A stretch of 24,234 nt of DNA from CAZBEA01 sp964490835. GTDB lineage: Bacteria > Patescibacteriota > Microgenomatia > Levybacterales > GWA1-39-11. Below are positions 15,619 through 22,086 of this stretch, one piece after another. Below the pieces are notes generated by a model. The model made no database searches, was not told the DNA's origin, and saw only the letters and a list, made by a program, of their open reading frames with translations. The stretch is taken from NCBI GenBank assembly GCA_964490835.1, contig CAZBEA010000010.1, forward strand, positions 1 to 24,234, in the 5' to 3' direction. Positions within the stretch are counted from its first letter, which is position 1. The number at the start of each line of letters is the position of its first letter. A program made the position numbers and the translations under genes.

Positions 15619-17481
15619 GTTTGAATTGGCTCTTTTAACCTCGAGAATTGCTATGGTTTCATTTTGAAAAATGAGCGTAAAGCGATCGCTTTGCTTGATA
15701 AGACGATATATGTATTGTTTGTTAGTCTCGGTAAGATCTGCAGTATGCCATATGTTGAAGCTGAGGTCCTGTTTGTTACGCTCGCTTTGGTTCTGCCACA
15801 CAAAATATCTTCCGCTTAGAACAAGAAGTCTGGTATTTGAATCTGTAGTTATCTTGTCTTTGATTTCAAATAAAGCTTCCGCAACTTTATTAGGATCATT
15901 TTCCTGAGAAATAGAATGCAGTACATCTCTGGCAGGGTGGTCCATATAGGCTCCGCCTTGAGTATTTACTCCCGAAATTGTTTCGAGGACGTACTGAGTT
16001 GACGGATCGGAGACGAGCATCGCATCGGATGATCCGTATTCTTCTTTTAGAAATTGTGCTGCTTTAATTTCATTATCCCCGACATGACTGTGGGTATTCT
16101 TGTAGATAAGAATTTGTTTCCAATTAGCACTGTTGAGAGCGAAGATAAATATGAGTGAAAATATGAGTGCGGCAAATCCCACATATTTTAGTACAATCGT
16201 TTTTATTCGATTCAAAATTGTATACATTCCAACGGCCAAAATTACCCCAAGAAAGTACTTGTCTAGGACAAAAAACTTCATAACGTAAGGAAGCTGAAAC
16301 AGAACGAGTGCACTCAGAGCGAGTGTTGTGTCGAGCGTGTAGAGCGCAAGCTCGGTTCGCTTTTTTAATATCGTGTATATTCCGATTGGGAAGAAAATGA
16401 GTGGTAGGAGGCCGTATGATTGGCGAAGCACGTTCCATTTATCGGCAAAATCGAGTACAAATGCTTCACCTTCACCTTTATTGATAAATCCCAGCGGCAC
16501 AAAACCCGAAGCAAAAATTGCAATCGATGTGATAATAATTCCTATCGCCATTGCATATTTTCTATCCATTTTAGGAGTGAGAAAATGCTGGAATCTGAAA
16601 TACAGATACGTCCCAACGTAGAAAAAGAATGCAATAGAACCCACGATATAGTGATTGAGTAATAAGAAGATCGATCCTAAGAAAAGAAACGGTAGTGGGA
16701 GATTGGTGCCATTTTTAAGGCTGCGAACGAGTTGTGTGAAGAGGAGTATAAAAACAAGAGCGGTGAAAGTCTGCGGAATAAGGAAAAGGTTCGTGAAACT
16801 GATCGTAGAGTCAAATATGAGCCCTCCAAGAAGCATGCTAATATATCCAACAGCCCGTGATCCGGTCACTGCTTTTGCAAGAAGATATGATGCAAGGCAA
16901 ACAAGCACAAGGTGAACAAAAGACACAGAATTCCAATAATCGAAGATTGAAATTGAGAAGAATGTCTGTGAGGCTGCCAGAAGCGTATGAAAAAGCGTCG
17001 AATATCCGTTGAATCCGAACGTATCGGTAACCTGAGATGAGAAGAAGCTAAATCGTCCGTCAAGAATGGTGTTGGTAAGCGTTTGATGCTCGTAAATATC
17101 CCAATTTAACGGGTACGGACTTTTTATATTCCACAGCATCGTGGTAAGTGTTGCTGTTGCTATAGAGGCAAGAGTTGGGAGTATAAATTTTTTTATTTTC
17201 AGATCAAATTTGTCGATTACAAAATTTGCCGGAATGAATACGAACGATAAAAGAGCAATAACTCCGGCAAAAATATACTCAAAACCGATTTTGATGTCGG
17301 CAAATTGCGCGATGTAATAGGTGAGAACCGTTACCGCATATGTCACAAGCGATCCCGATATGAAATATGTAACAAAAGGGTGGGAAAGTGTTCGCTTTTT
17401 ATTAAGTAGTCGAATAAAAGTACGACCAACGAGAGTTGGAAAGAGAAAGAACAAAAGCCCGGCAAAAAGCGAGATTATCAT
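15610..17481 (-). CDS. multi-pass membrane protein, GT-C glycosyltransferase-like
   Basis: 623 residues with about twelve or thirteen membrane helices in the first 450 and a soluble C-terminal domain of about 150. The first large extracytoplasmic loop contains N-W-D-I-Y-E-H-Q-T-L, with acidic residues where GT-C enzymes carry their catalytic D/E motif. A later P-L-G-F-I-N-K-G-E-G loop also fits an extracytoplasmic active site. GT-C enzymes take sugars from polyprenyl-phosphate donors on the outer face of the membrane. The start overlaps the stop of the upstream gene (ATGA), so the two are translationally coupled. No close family is recognised. A polymer ligase or non-catalytic membrane protein is the alternative. 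Confidence 0.65.
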   Translation of the reverse strand: MIISLFAGLLFFLFPTLVGRTFIRLLNKKRTLSHPFVTYFISGSLVTYAVTVLTYYIAQFADIKIGFEYIFAGVIALLSFVFIPANFVIDKFDLKIKKFILPTLASIATATLTTMLWNIKSPYPLNWDIYEHQTLTNTILDGRFSFFSSQVTDTFGFNGYSTLFHTLLAASQTFFSISIFDYWNSVSFVHLVLVCLASYLLAKAVTGSRAVGYISMLLGGLIFDSTISFTNLFLIPQTFTALVFILLFTQLVRSLKNGTNLPLPFLFLGSIFLLLNHYIVGSIAFFFYVGTYLYFRFQHFLTPKMDRKYAMAIGIIITSIAIFASGFVPLGFINKGEGEAFVLDFADKWNVLRQSYGLLPLIFFPIGIYTILKKRTELALYTLDTTLALSALVLFQLPYVMKFFVLDKYFLGVILAVGMYTILNRIKTIVLKYVGFAALIFSLIFIFALNSANWKQILIYKNTHSHVGDNEIKAAQFLKEEYGSSDAMLVSDPSTQYVLETISGVNTQGGAYMDHPARDVLHSISQENDPNKVAEALFEIKDKITTDSNTRLLVLSGRYFVWQNQSERNKQDLSFNIWHTADLTETNKQYIYRLIKQSDRFTLIFQNETIAILEVKRANSNLK

Positions 17482-18287
17482 AGGCTCATGAGTCCTTCCT
17501 GTGGAGATTCAAAAAGATAAATATCAAACGATGTGGTATAGGCGCCGTCTACAGGTTTTACTACCTCTTCAACCTCGATAAGTTTGGCATCACGATTGAT
17601 CCGAACGATCTGATTCGACCTTCCTTTAATACCGATAACTCCCGCCACATCGGGATTTGTGATAAATACCTTTTTATCGGAGAGCGCAATTTGCAGGAAT
17701 TCGAAATTCGCCGAAAGATTCATCGCCGAATTTCTATTGAATGACTCGACTTGTTCAGAAGGGACGTAGGTGAAGAGATTGCCTTTTGTATCATACACAA
17801 AGTCATTTCCTTGAAAAGAAAGAGTCATTCCAAGAATACGCGTTGAAGAGCTGTCTCCAAATACTACAGATCTCTCTACATGAATGTGATTGCCGTTGAT
17901 TGTTGTGTTGTATTTGATTTTTTTTTCATTCGATTGAAAGGTGAGTGTTTCGCCATTTTTGCCAAAGTAATCTCTGAATGATAGGATCAGTTTGTGAACG
18001 TAATTTTTCTCAGCATTCTGAGTGAATGTTTTGTTTTGAATCTCCTCGCTTGTTATAAAGCTTGATCGAGATTTGTCTTGGTACAATTCATAGTCGTTAA
18101 AAGGAGAAAGGGTGTAGTATTTTCCTCGTGAATTTTGAAAGAGAGAAAACCCATTGTCAAAAGCGGCAATTTGATATGAACCCGCTGTGGCAGAAAGTTG
18201 TTTTGGAGCCACGCTTCCGAGCATCGAAATACTCAGAAAAATAAGAAACAGGACAGTGAATAAAAAGCTCTGAATTAGTTTTTTCAT
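17478..18287 (-). CDS. secreted or membrane-anchored protein of unknown function
   Basis: 269 residues. An N-terminal hydrophobic segment (about 7-26) followed by polar sequence acts as a signal peptide or anchor. The rest looks like an extracytoplasmic beta-rich fold with many short alternating strands, and no cysteines are evident. No family recognised. It is the second gene of the operon, eight bases after the 92-residue gene and overlapping the GT-C-like gene by four bases. Tight coupling suggests that it works with that membrane protein, perhaps as an extracytoplasmic accessory factor; this is an inference from position only. Confidence 0.65.
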   Translation of the reverse strand: MKKLIQSFLFTVLFLIFLSISMLGSVAPKQLSATAGSYQIAAFDNGFSLFQNSRGKYYTLSPFNDYELYQDKSRSSFITSEEIQNKTFTQNAEKNYVHKLILSFRDYFGKNGETLTFQSNEKKIKYNTTINGNHIHVERSVVFGDSSSTRILGMTLSFQGNDFVYDTKGNLFTYVPSEQVESFNRNSAMNLSANFEFLQIALSDKKVFITNPDVAGVIGIKGRSNQIVRINRDAKLIEVEEVVKPVDGAYTTSFDIYLFESPQEGLMSL

Positions 18288-18295
18288 AACCCGCC

Positions 18296-18574
18296 TTACT
18301 CGGTGAGAAGATCACTCCACACACCGTCCCAATTCTCAACACCTTTTTGAATAGCGCATTCACGGGCTTGTTGTTCAAGCGGTCTATTTCGAACGACACC
18401 TATTGTCTCATCGGTTATCTCTTGTTGATATGAAGAGGTACAATCTTGGATTGCTTTCAAATCCATATACCGATCGAATCTTTTAAATCCGTTATTTAAG
18501 CCAAAAAAAGCAATTCCTGCGAGAGTCACAAGTGTCAAAATGGTCGTAATAATTTTTGTAATGCTTTGTAACAT
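18296..18574 (-). CDS. small single-span membrane protein, first gene of the glycan operon
   Basis: 92 residues with a membrane helix at about 7-26 and then a charged domain with three cysteines (an A-I-Q-D-C-T stretch and R-E-C-A-I-Q) and W-D-G-V-W near the end. No family recognised. No Shine-Dalgarno sequence and no -10 box at the usual six-base spacing stand before the ATG at 18574. Instead the upstream RNA is the hammerhead ribozyme, whose extended stem III can include this AUG. The gene may therefore be translated from a transcript that starts further upstream and is processed by the ribozyme. Confidence 0.65.
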   Translation of the reverse strand: MLQSITKIITTILTLVTLAGIAFFGLNNGFKRFDRYMDLKAIQDCTSSYQQEITDETIGVVRNRPLEQQARECAIQKGVENWDGVWSDLLTE

Positions 18575-18647
18575 ATATTCCGTTTCGTCCTATGGAAAGT
18601 TCTCCTTGGACTCATCAGTTCCGATCGTATCGGAAAACGGAAGCATA
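18574..18647 (-). ncRNA. hammerhead ribozyme, type III, self-cleaving
   Basis: Read on the minus strand. Stem III: UUCCGU (18642-18637) pairs with ACGGAA (18583-18578), six perfect pairs, with possible extra pairs UAU/AUA beyond a small internal loop. Cleavage triplet G-U-U (18638-18636). Stem I: UUCCGA (18635-18630) with UCGGAA (18624-18619), loop UACGA. Core C-U-G-A-U-G-A (18618-18612). Stem II: GUCC (18611-18608) with GGAC (18590-18587), then an internal loop and a GGA/UCC tip. Core G-A-A-A (18586-18583). All invariant nucleotides are present, including the G10.1-C11.1 pair, the U16.1-A15.1 pair, the general-base G12 (18586) and G8 (18613). Cleavage is expected between 18636 and 18635. The internal loop of stem II and the loop of stem I are placed for the tertiary contact seen in natural fast ribozymes. 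Open end at stem III, hence type III. Confidence 0.92.
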
Positions 18648-18651
18648 CAGG

Positions 18652-18670
18652 GTGGGAGGATGACTCCCAC
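18652..18670 (-). repeat. perfect hairpin just upstream of the ribozyme
   Basis: GTGGGAG and CTCCCAC, seven perfect pairs with a 5-base loop, ending about ten bases before ribozyme stem III on the minus-strand transcript. No T-run follows. It may insulate the ribozyme fold or protect the RNA end. Confidence 0.55.
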
Positions 18671-18691
18671 GAACGGAAAATCTTCTCTTCA

Positions 18692-18725
18692 TTCATTTTC
18701 TGCAATGCAAAACTGCAGAGATGAA
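18692..18725 (-). repeat. interrupted hairpin between GC-rich segment and ribozyme
   Basis: TTCAT (18692-18696) with ATGAA (18721-18725), then a small internal loop, and CTGCA (18700-18704) with TGCAG (18714-18718). It lies on the AT-richer side of the segment border. Confidence 0.4.
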
Positions 18726-18750
18726 ATCGGATCGGAAATTCCGTCCTGAA

Positions 18751-18778
18751 CCGGGGGGAGGGCGAACCCTCCCCCCGG
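18751..18778 (-). terminator. very stable GC hairpin after the 692-residue gene
   Basis: Twelve perfect, nearly all G-C pairs (18751-18762 with 18767-18778) closed on the minus strand by the extra-stable UUCG tetraloop. It stands 32 bases after the stop codon of the GC-rich gene. No T-run follows, so it may end or protect the transcript without being a classical intrinsic terminator. Confidence 0.6.
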
Positions 18779-18810
18779 ATTGGCGCCCCGACAGAGTCGA
18801 GGCTAGACGG

Positions 18811-20889
18811 TTACTGATCGCCGCGGACGGTGTTGATGCCTTCCGAGCGGTCGTAGGGCCCCCACCACACGAGAGACTCGTGGGTGCCGGTCGCCGTCGT
18901 GTAATCCACACACACGGTCACCACCCCGGAATCGGGGAGGACGATCGTGATGTCGCCGCCATCGGATGTCGCCTGGTTGACGACCTTACCCGAGACGGTC
19001 TTGACGGTGACGATCGAGTTCGGAGTGATCCGAACGTTGATCGCAGCGCTACCGGTCGCGCCCGCCATGAACTGGTCCTTGTACTGGGCAGTCGTGAGAA
19101 TGCCCAGGCACCAGTTGACGTGCGTCTTGTTGGCACGGTAGACCACCTGTCCCGGATTGCCGTGGCTCGTCCACGCGCCGCCGGAGTTGGCTCCGGTGAC
19201 GAGCGAAACGAACCAGCTATCGGCGCCACCCCAGTTGTTGGCTGCGTTGAACAGCCGCATGTTGAACACGCGGTGGTTCCACTGGCCTTCCTTGGCGACG
19301 TCGATCGGGACCTTCGTGAACTGCGCTTCGTTGTTCAGGTCGCTACCGGGCTGCGGAGCAGTCCAGGCAGCGGGAGCCTGACCAGTGGGCAAGCCACCGC
19401 CGTTGCCACCGGGGTTGCCGGTGGTCTGCGTGGCGGTGGCAGCGGGCGTCTGCGGCGTAGTGGTCGGCTGACCACCGGGGTTACCGGGGGTCTGCGTCGA
19501 CACGGGCGTACTATCGTCATCGTCATCCGTGATGTCGTCCCAGTTGTTGAACAACCAGACGAGCAGGATAACGACGGCGATTGCGGCCAGCACCCCGAGC
19601 AAGATCGCGGGGATCAGCATCGGGTTGCGGTCATCGTCTGTGGCGCGGCGGTCAACCATGCGGTTGCCGCGGCGCTCGAGGACGACGCGATCATCATCAT
19701 CGTCTTCGACGTAGACGGGTTCGCGATCACGGGGATCGCGGCCGCCGCCGAAGGGACGAGACTTGCCGTTGCTGCCGCCGCCCTTGCCACCCGAGGGCGG
19801 CTTGGAGCTGGCGGAAGCCAGTGACTGGATCTCGCGGAGGCGCCCGATCTGGGCGTCATGCTGATCCTGGATAGCCGCCTCTTCAGCGTCGATCTGCGAC
19901 AGCAGGTCGGCCTTGTTCTCTTCCGAGATGAGGCCGCGCCGTGCGTCGTTCTCGACCTGAGTGCGAGCAACCTTGGTGAGAGGAACGGCAGCGTAATCGC
20001 TGCGCTCCTTCCAGGGCAGAGCGACATGGTCGTCCTGCGGTTCGTGGCCGGCATCAGGCCCGGTAGGCTGGCGAATCGCCATGTCGTCCTCCTCGGACGG
20101 TGGTGGCGCCTCCTCATAGGGTGGCGCCTCAGGCTGTTCGTCCGCGGGGTAAGCCGCGGCGAGCTGGCGAACCTCGACTTCGTCGGACTGCATCTCGTGC
20201 AGCTTCACTCGGCCACCCTTGGTGTACTTCGCGAGAAGTTCCAAGAGAATGGCTTCGGTGGCTGCGACGGCTGCAATCTTGGCGACCCTGCGCATTTCTT
20301 CGAGCGCCCGATCGATTGGGAGTTCCATGCGCATGACGCGCCGGAAAACGCCGATAATCGGAGTCTGGAGTCCTGCGGGAAGGATCTCTTCGTTGTCGGA
20401 TGGTTCCTGTGCCTGGATGATCTCGGCGTGAACCTCCCGAAGGAGATCACGACCGGTATCACCACTGATGACCCCATGAGTGACGTCACCCTGAATCTGG
20501 CGTTCCGCGACCACCGGATCTTCATCGTAATCCTTGCGGGACTTGACGAGAACCGGAGGTGGAACAGGGGGTACCACTGCTGGCACCCTGGGTGTTTCAG
20601 GGGTTGGGAGCACCGGAGGTGTCCCTTCTTCCTGACCGTTCTGGTGGCCGCCATTCTCCCCGTTAGGGGTGCGGCGGCCGAGATGTGGATCCCAGCTGGC
20701 CGGAGCATCTGCTCCGGACTCGGCGATCTTCGCGTTGATGAACGTCCTGACCTTCGCACGAACCTGCAGGGTGTTCCCCATGGTGATGGGGTATCCATGC
20801 AGGCCTTCGAAAGCCTGAAGGAGTTCATCGCGTTCACGACGAGGGTTTTCAGCGGTGACCCAATCAAGGAGCTGCTGCCAAGACCACAT
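18811..20889 (-). CDS. large single-span membrane protein of unknown function on the GC-rich segment
   Basis: 692 residues. Layout: N-terminal helical region (1-60), a proline-rich linker (about 88-115), a helical repeat unit (about 127-163), a helical region (165-235), an acidic and proline-rich linker, a second copy of the repeat unit (about 308-344), a glycine- and arginine-rich stretch, and an acidic run of D at 396-400. One membrane helix follows (about 424-447) with D-rich flanks, then a T-, P- and G-rich linker (460-515) and an extracytoplasmic beta-rich domain (about 515-692) with many W, N and G and two cysteines. No family recognised. GGGAG lies 10 bases before the ATG. Antisense open frames across this gene are GC shadows. 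Gene reality is supported by the coherent membrane topology and low-complexity linkers. Confidence 0.75.
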   Translation of the reverse strand: MWSWQQLLDWVTAENPRRERDELLQAFEGLHGYPITMGNTLQVRAKVRTFINAKIAESGADAPASWDPHLGRRTPNGENGGHQNGQEEGTPPVLPTPETPRVPAVVPPVPPPVLVKSRKDYDEDPVVAERQIQGDVTHGVISGDTGRDLLREVHAEIIQAQEPSDNEEILPAGLQTPIIGVFRRVMRMELPIDRALEEMRRVAKIAAVAATEAILLELLAKYTKGGRVKLHEMQSDEVEVRQLAAAYPADEQPEAPPYEEAPPPSEEDDMAIRQPTGPDAGHEPQDDHVALPWKERSDYAAVPLTKVARTQVENDARRGLISEENKADLLSQIDAEEAAIQDQHDAQIGRLREIQSLASASSKPPSGGKGGGSNGKSRPFGGGRDPRDREPVYVEDDDDDRVVLERRGNRMVDRRATDDDRNPMLIPAILLGVLAAIAVVILLVWLFNNWDDITDDDDDSTPVSTQTPGNPGGQPTTTPQTPAATATQTTGNPGGNGGGLPTGQAPAAWTAPQPGSDLNNEAQFTKVPIDVAKEGQWNHRVFNMRLFNAANNWGGADSWFVSLVTGANSGGAWTSHGNPGQVVYRANKTHVNWCLGILTTAQYKDQFMAGATGSAAINVRITPNSIVTVKTVSGKVVNQATSDGGDITIVLPDSGVVTVCVDYTTATGTHESLVWWGPYDRSEGINTVRGDQ

Positions 20890-21041
20890 GGATGTTTGTC
20901 TCCCGTAGGGTTGGTGCTAGGCGTTTTAATGCGCCAGGATGGGTTTCGGGCGGACTGTGAGATCCGCGTGCGGGTCAGGGCGGAGCCCTGACGTCGTCCA
21001 TTCTATAGTCTCCTTTATTACTGAGATGCCGTACTACCGCG
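20890..21041 (-). promoter_or_regulatory. structured leader of the GC-rich gene
   Basis: On the minus strand, successive hairpins GTCAGGG/CCCTGAC (5-base loop), GCGGA/TCCGC and GGCG/CGCC (8-base loop) precede the Shine-Dalgarno sequence GGGAG (20900-20904) and the ATG. This much structure in a leader suggests regulation or RNA stability. No convincing sigma-70 promoter was found directly upstream. Confidence 0.5.
20975..21001 (-). CDS. possible 8-codon upstream leader peptide
   Basis: AAGGAG (21010-21015) stands eight bases before ATG 21001, an ideal ribosome-binding site, but the frame is only M-D-D-V-R-A-P-P-stop. Most of it lies in the GTCAGGG/CCCTGAC hairpin. Translation would melt that hairpin, as in attenuation-type leaders. 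It may instead be the remnant of a start region. Confidence 0.35.
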   Translation of the reverse strand: MDDVRAPP

Positions 21042-21105
21042 CTTCAGGTACGGGATCCCCGTGCTGTACAGAGCTTGTTACAGCACGAGAATTCCGTACC
21101 CGAAG
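21042..21105. repeat. long imperfect hairpin at the right border of the GC-rich segment
   Basis: CTTC (21042-21045) with GAAG (21102-21105), GGTACGG (21047-21053) with CCGTACC (21094-21100), a partly paired internal loop, and CGTGCTGTA (21060-21068) with TACAGCACG (21079-21087) around a 10-base loop. About 20 pairs in all, symmetric enough to fold on either strand. The right copy of the AATTCCGT repeat lies inside its right arm. Confidence 0.65.
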
Positions 21106-21342
21106 ATTATGATACGTATAAATAAACTAACCGTTTAAATTTTCCTGTATGCTTGTTAAAGAACAACAGAAAATGTTTTACTTTGTATCTTCATGCAAAA
21201 TGAAGGCAAAATAAAAAAATTCAGCCTACCCATTAAGGGAAGGGACTGTAGCTCTGAGCAAATTGTTATAATTGTTGGAAAGGTTGCAAGAATGGGGTTG
21301 GAGCTGCTCTGAAGCTACTGTCTCTTGCCTTAAGAATGCGCT
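21106..21342 (-). terminator. 3' region of the DUF11 gene with stem and T-run
   Basis: On the minus strand a two-part stem (21313-21318 with 21248-21253, then 21305-21309 with 21256-21260) encloses about 44 bases. Downstream a weak CAG/CTG stem is followed by seven Ts (21212-21218). Further hairpins CTTCAT/ATGAAG (21190-21206) and TTGTT/AACAA (about 21153-21166) follow. This is a plausible end of the DUF11 transcript, though the hairpin next to the T-run is poor. No gene is seen in these 237 bases. Confidence 0.4.
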
Positions 21343-22023
21343 TTAAAGCGATGATTTTTTCTTCAGAATATATCCTCCAATACCGGAAGGAACGAGTAAA
21401 AGAAGTGAAAGCATTTCAGGTCCGGTCTCAGGAATCTTTTTAACCGGAGGCGCTGTAACTACTTCAGTTTTTGTAGGAATAGATTTTTCAATACATGCTT
21501 GTGCTGAATCCGATGCTGTAGCACCACTATCATCACGAGCAGAAGCTTGGTTTACAACACAAACGACCGATTGATTTGCAGGTAACGCACTACCATCAAC
21601 TTTTACCGTAAGTGAAAGTTCTGTTTTTGCACCCTTATCAAGTTCTTTAATGGTATATGTAACTTTTCTTGAATTGTTGTCGTATGAGCCACCCGCTACA
21701 TAGGTAACGTGTTGTGGAAGAGTATCTGTAACGGTTACATTAGTGATTTTCTTGTCACCGGTATTGGTAACGATAATTTTATATTCGATGTTAGAACCGA
21801 CTTGAAATCTGGCATCATTTGTTTGAAGGTTGTCAACGAAAACTCCACCTTTTGAAGGGCTAAGAACTTTCTTATCAAGAGCAAATTCGATTTTTTCGTC
21901 ACAAACTTCTCCACCACCGTACACAACTTGACAGCGTGAAGTATCTGCGAATGCAGTAGAAGCAAAAACCCCGAAAAGGGTAGCTGTTGTTGCAATTGTT
22001 GCGATCGATTTCTTAAATGTCAT
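21343..22023 (-). CDS. DUF11-repeat surface protein with PETGP anchor motif
   Basis: 226 residues from ATG 22023. There is a signal peptide (1-26, ending A-F-A), then a short region with two cysteines (C31 and one in E-V-C-D-E), a DUF11 conserved-repeat domain with the typical Y-K-I-I-V-T-N-T-G-D and V-T-V-T-D-T-L-P motifs, and a linker. The C-terminal anchor consists of K-I-P-E-T-G-P, a hydrophobic helix and K-K-K. This tail resembles sortase-type LPXTG anchors, in the PETGP variant common in CPR surface proteins. An in-frame ATG at 22137 would add 38 residues but would place the perfect promoter inside the gene, so 22023 is chosen. Probably displayed on the cell surface, where DUF11 domains serve in adhesion or wall structure. 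Confidence 0.85.
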   Translation of the reverse strand: MTFKKSIATIATTATLFGVFASTAFADTSRCQVVYGGGEVCDEKIEFALDKKVLSPSKGGVFVDNLQTNDARFQVGSNIEYKIIVTNTGDKKITNVTVTDTLPQHVTYVAGGSYDNNSRKVTYTIKELDKGAKTELSLTVKVDGSALPANQSVVCVVNQASARDDSGATASDSAQACIEKSIPTKTEVVTAPPVKKIPETGPEMLSLLLLVPSGIGGYILKKKSSL

Positions 22024-22056
22024 ATATTTTGAGCTCTCTTTTGAGAACTGTTGGGC

Positions 22057-22085
22057 ATTATAACATGGTATTTTCTGGGTGTCAA
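22057..22085 (-). promoter_or_regulatory. perfect sigma-70 promoter of the DUF11 surface gene
   Basis: Minus strand TTGACA (22080-22085), exactly 17 bases, TATAAT (22057-22062). Full consensus at both boxes, so strong constitutive expression is expected, fitting an abundant surface protein. The leader of about 27 bases has only a weak AGAGAG as ribosome-binding site. Confidence 0.88.
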
Positions 22086-22086
22086 G

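Larger units (their letters stand above)
18745..21089. other. GC-rich segment of foreign composition (acquired DNA or assembly chimera)
   Basis: Base composition jumps at about 18745 and again around 20990-21100. For example, the 60 bases from 19381 hold 44 G or C, while neighbouring genes are AT-leaning throughout. The segment holds one long gene, with a Shine-Dalgarno start unlike its mostly leaderless neighbours, and highly structured flanks. The 8-mer AATTCCGT occurs at both borders in the same orientation (18737-18744 and 21090-21097), as a target-site duplication would. No transposase, integrase or terminal inverted repeat was found. A chimeric join in the metagenome assembly is a serious alternative. 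Confidence 0.6.
18737..21097. repeat. 8-bp direct repeat AATTCCGT bordering the GC-rich segment
   Basis: Copies at 18737-18744 and 21090-21097, each within a few bases of a composition change. Eight bases is short enough to arise by chance, so the repeat is only suggestive of target-site duplication. Confidence 0.3.

Noticed and set aside
18721..19824. Long plus-strand open frames across the GC-rich gene (18721-19824 and 19858-20991)
   Set aside because: They are antisense to the 692-residue gene, have arginine- and glycine-rich compositions typical of GC shadows, and lack coherent domains. The minus-strand protein has a clean membrane helix, linkers and a repeat.
18574..21105. Integrated viroid-like or Obelisk-like RNA element
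   Set aside because: Only one hammerhead was found on either strand (I looked for CTGANGA followed by GAAA). There is no second ribozyme to define a unit-length circle, and the encoded protein shows no recognisable Oblin or polymerase features.
18811..21105. Retron, group II intron or diversity-generating retroelement
   Set aside because: No reverse transcriptase is encoded in the segment or nearby, and no template/variable repeat pair was seen despite the long hairpins.
21042..21105. Cloning-vector contamination because GGATCC and GAATTC occur in the border hairpin
   Set aside because: The two hexamers are parts of an imperfect natural-looking stem, and no other vector sequence, resistance gene or polylinker surrounds them.
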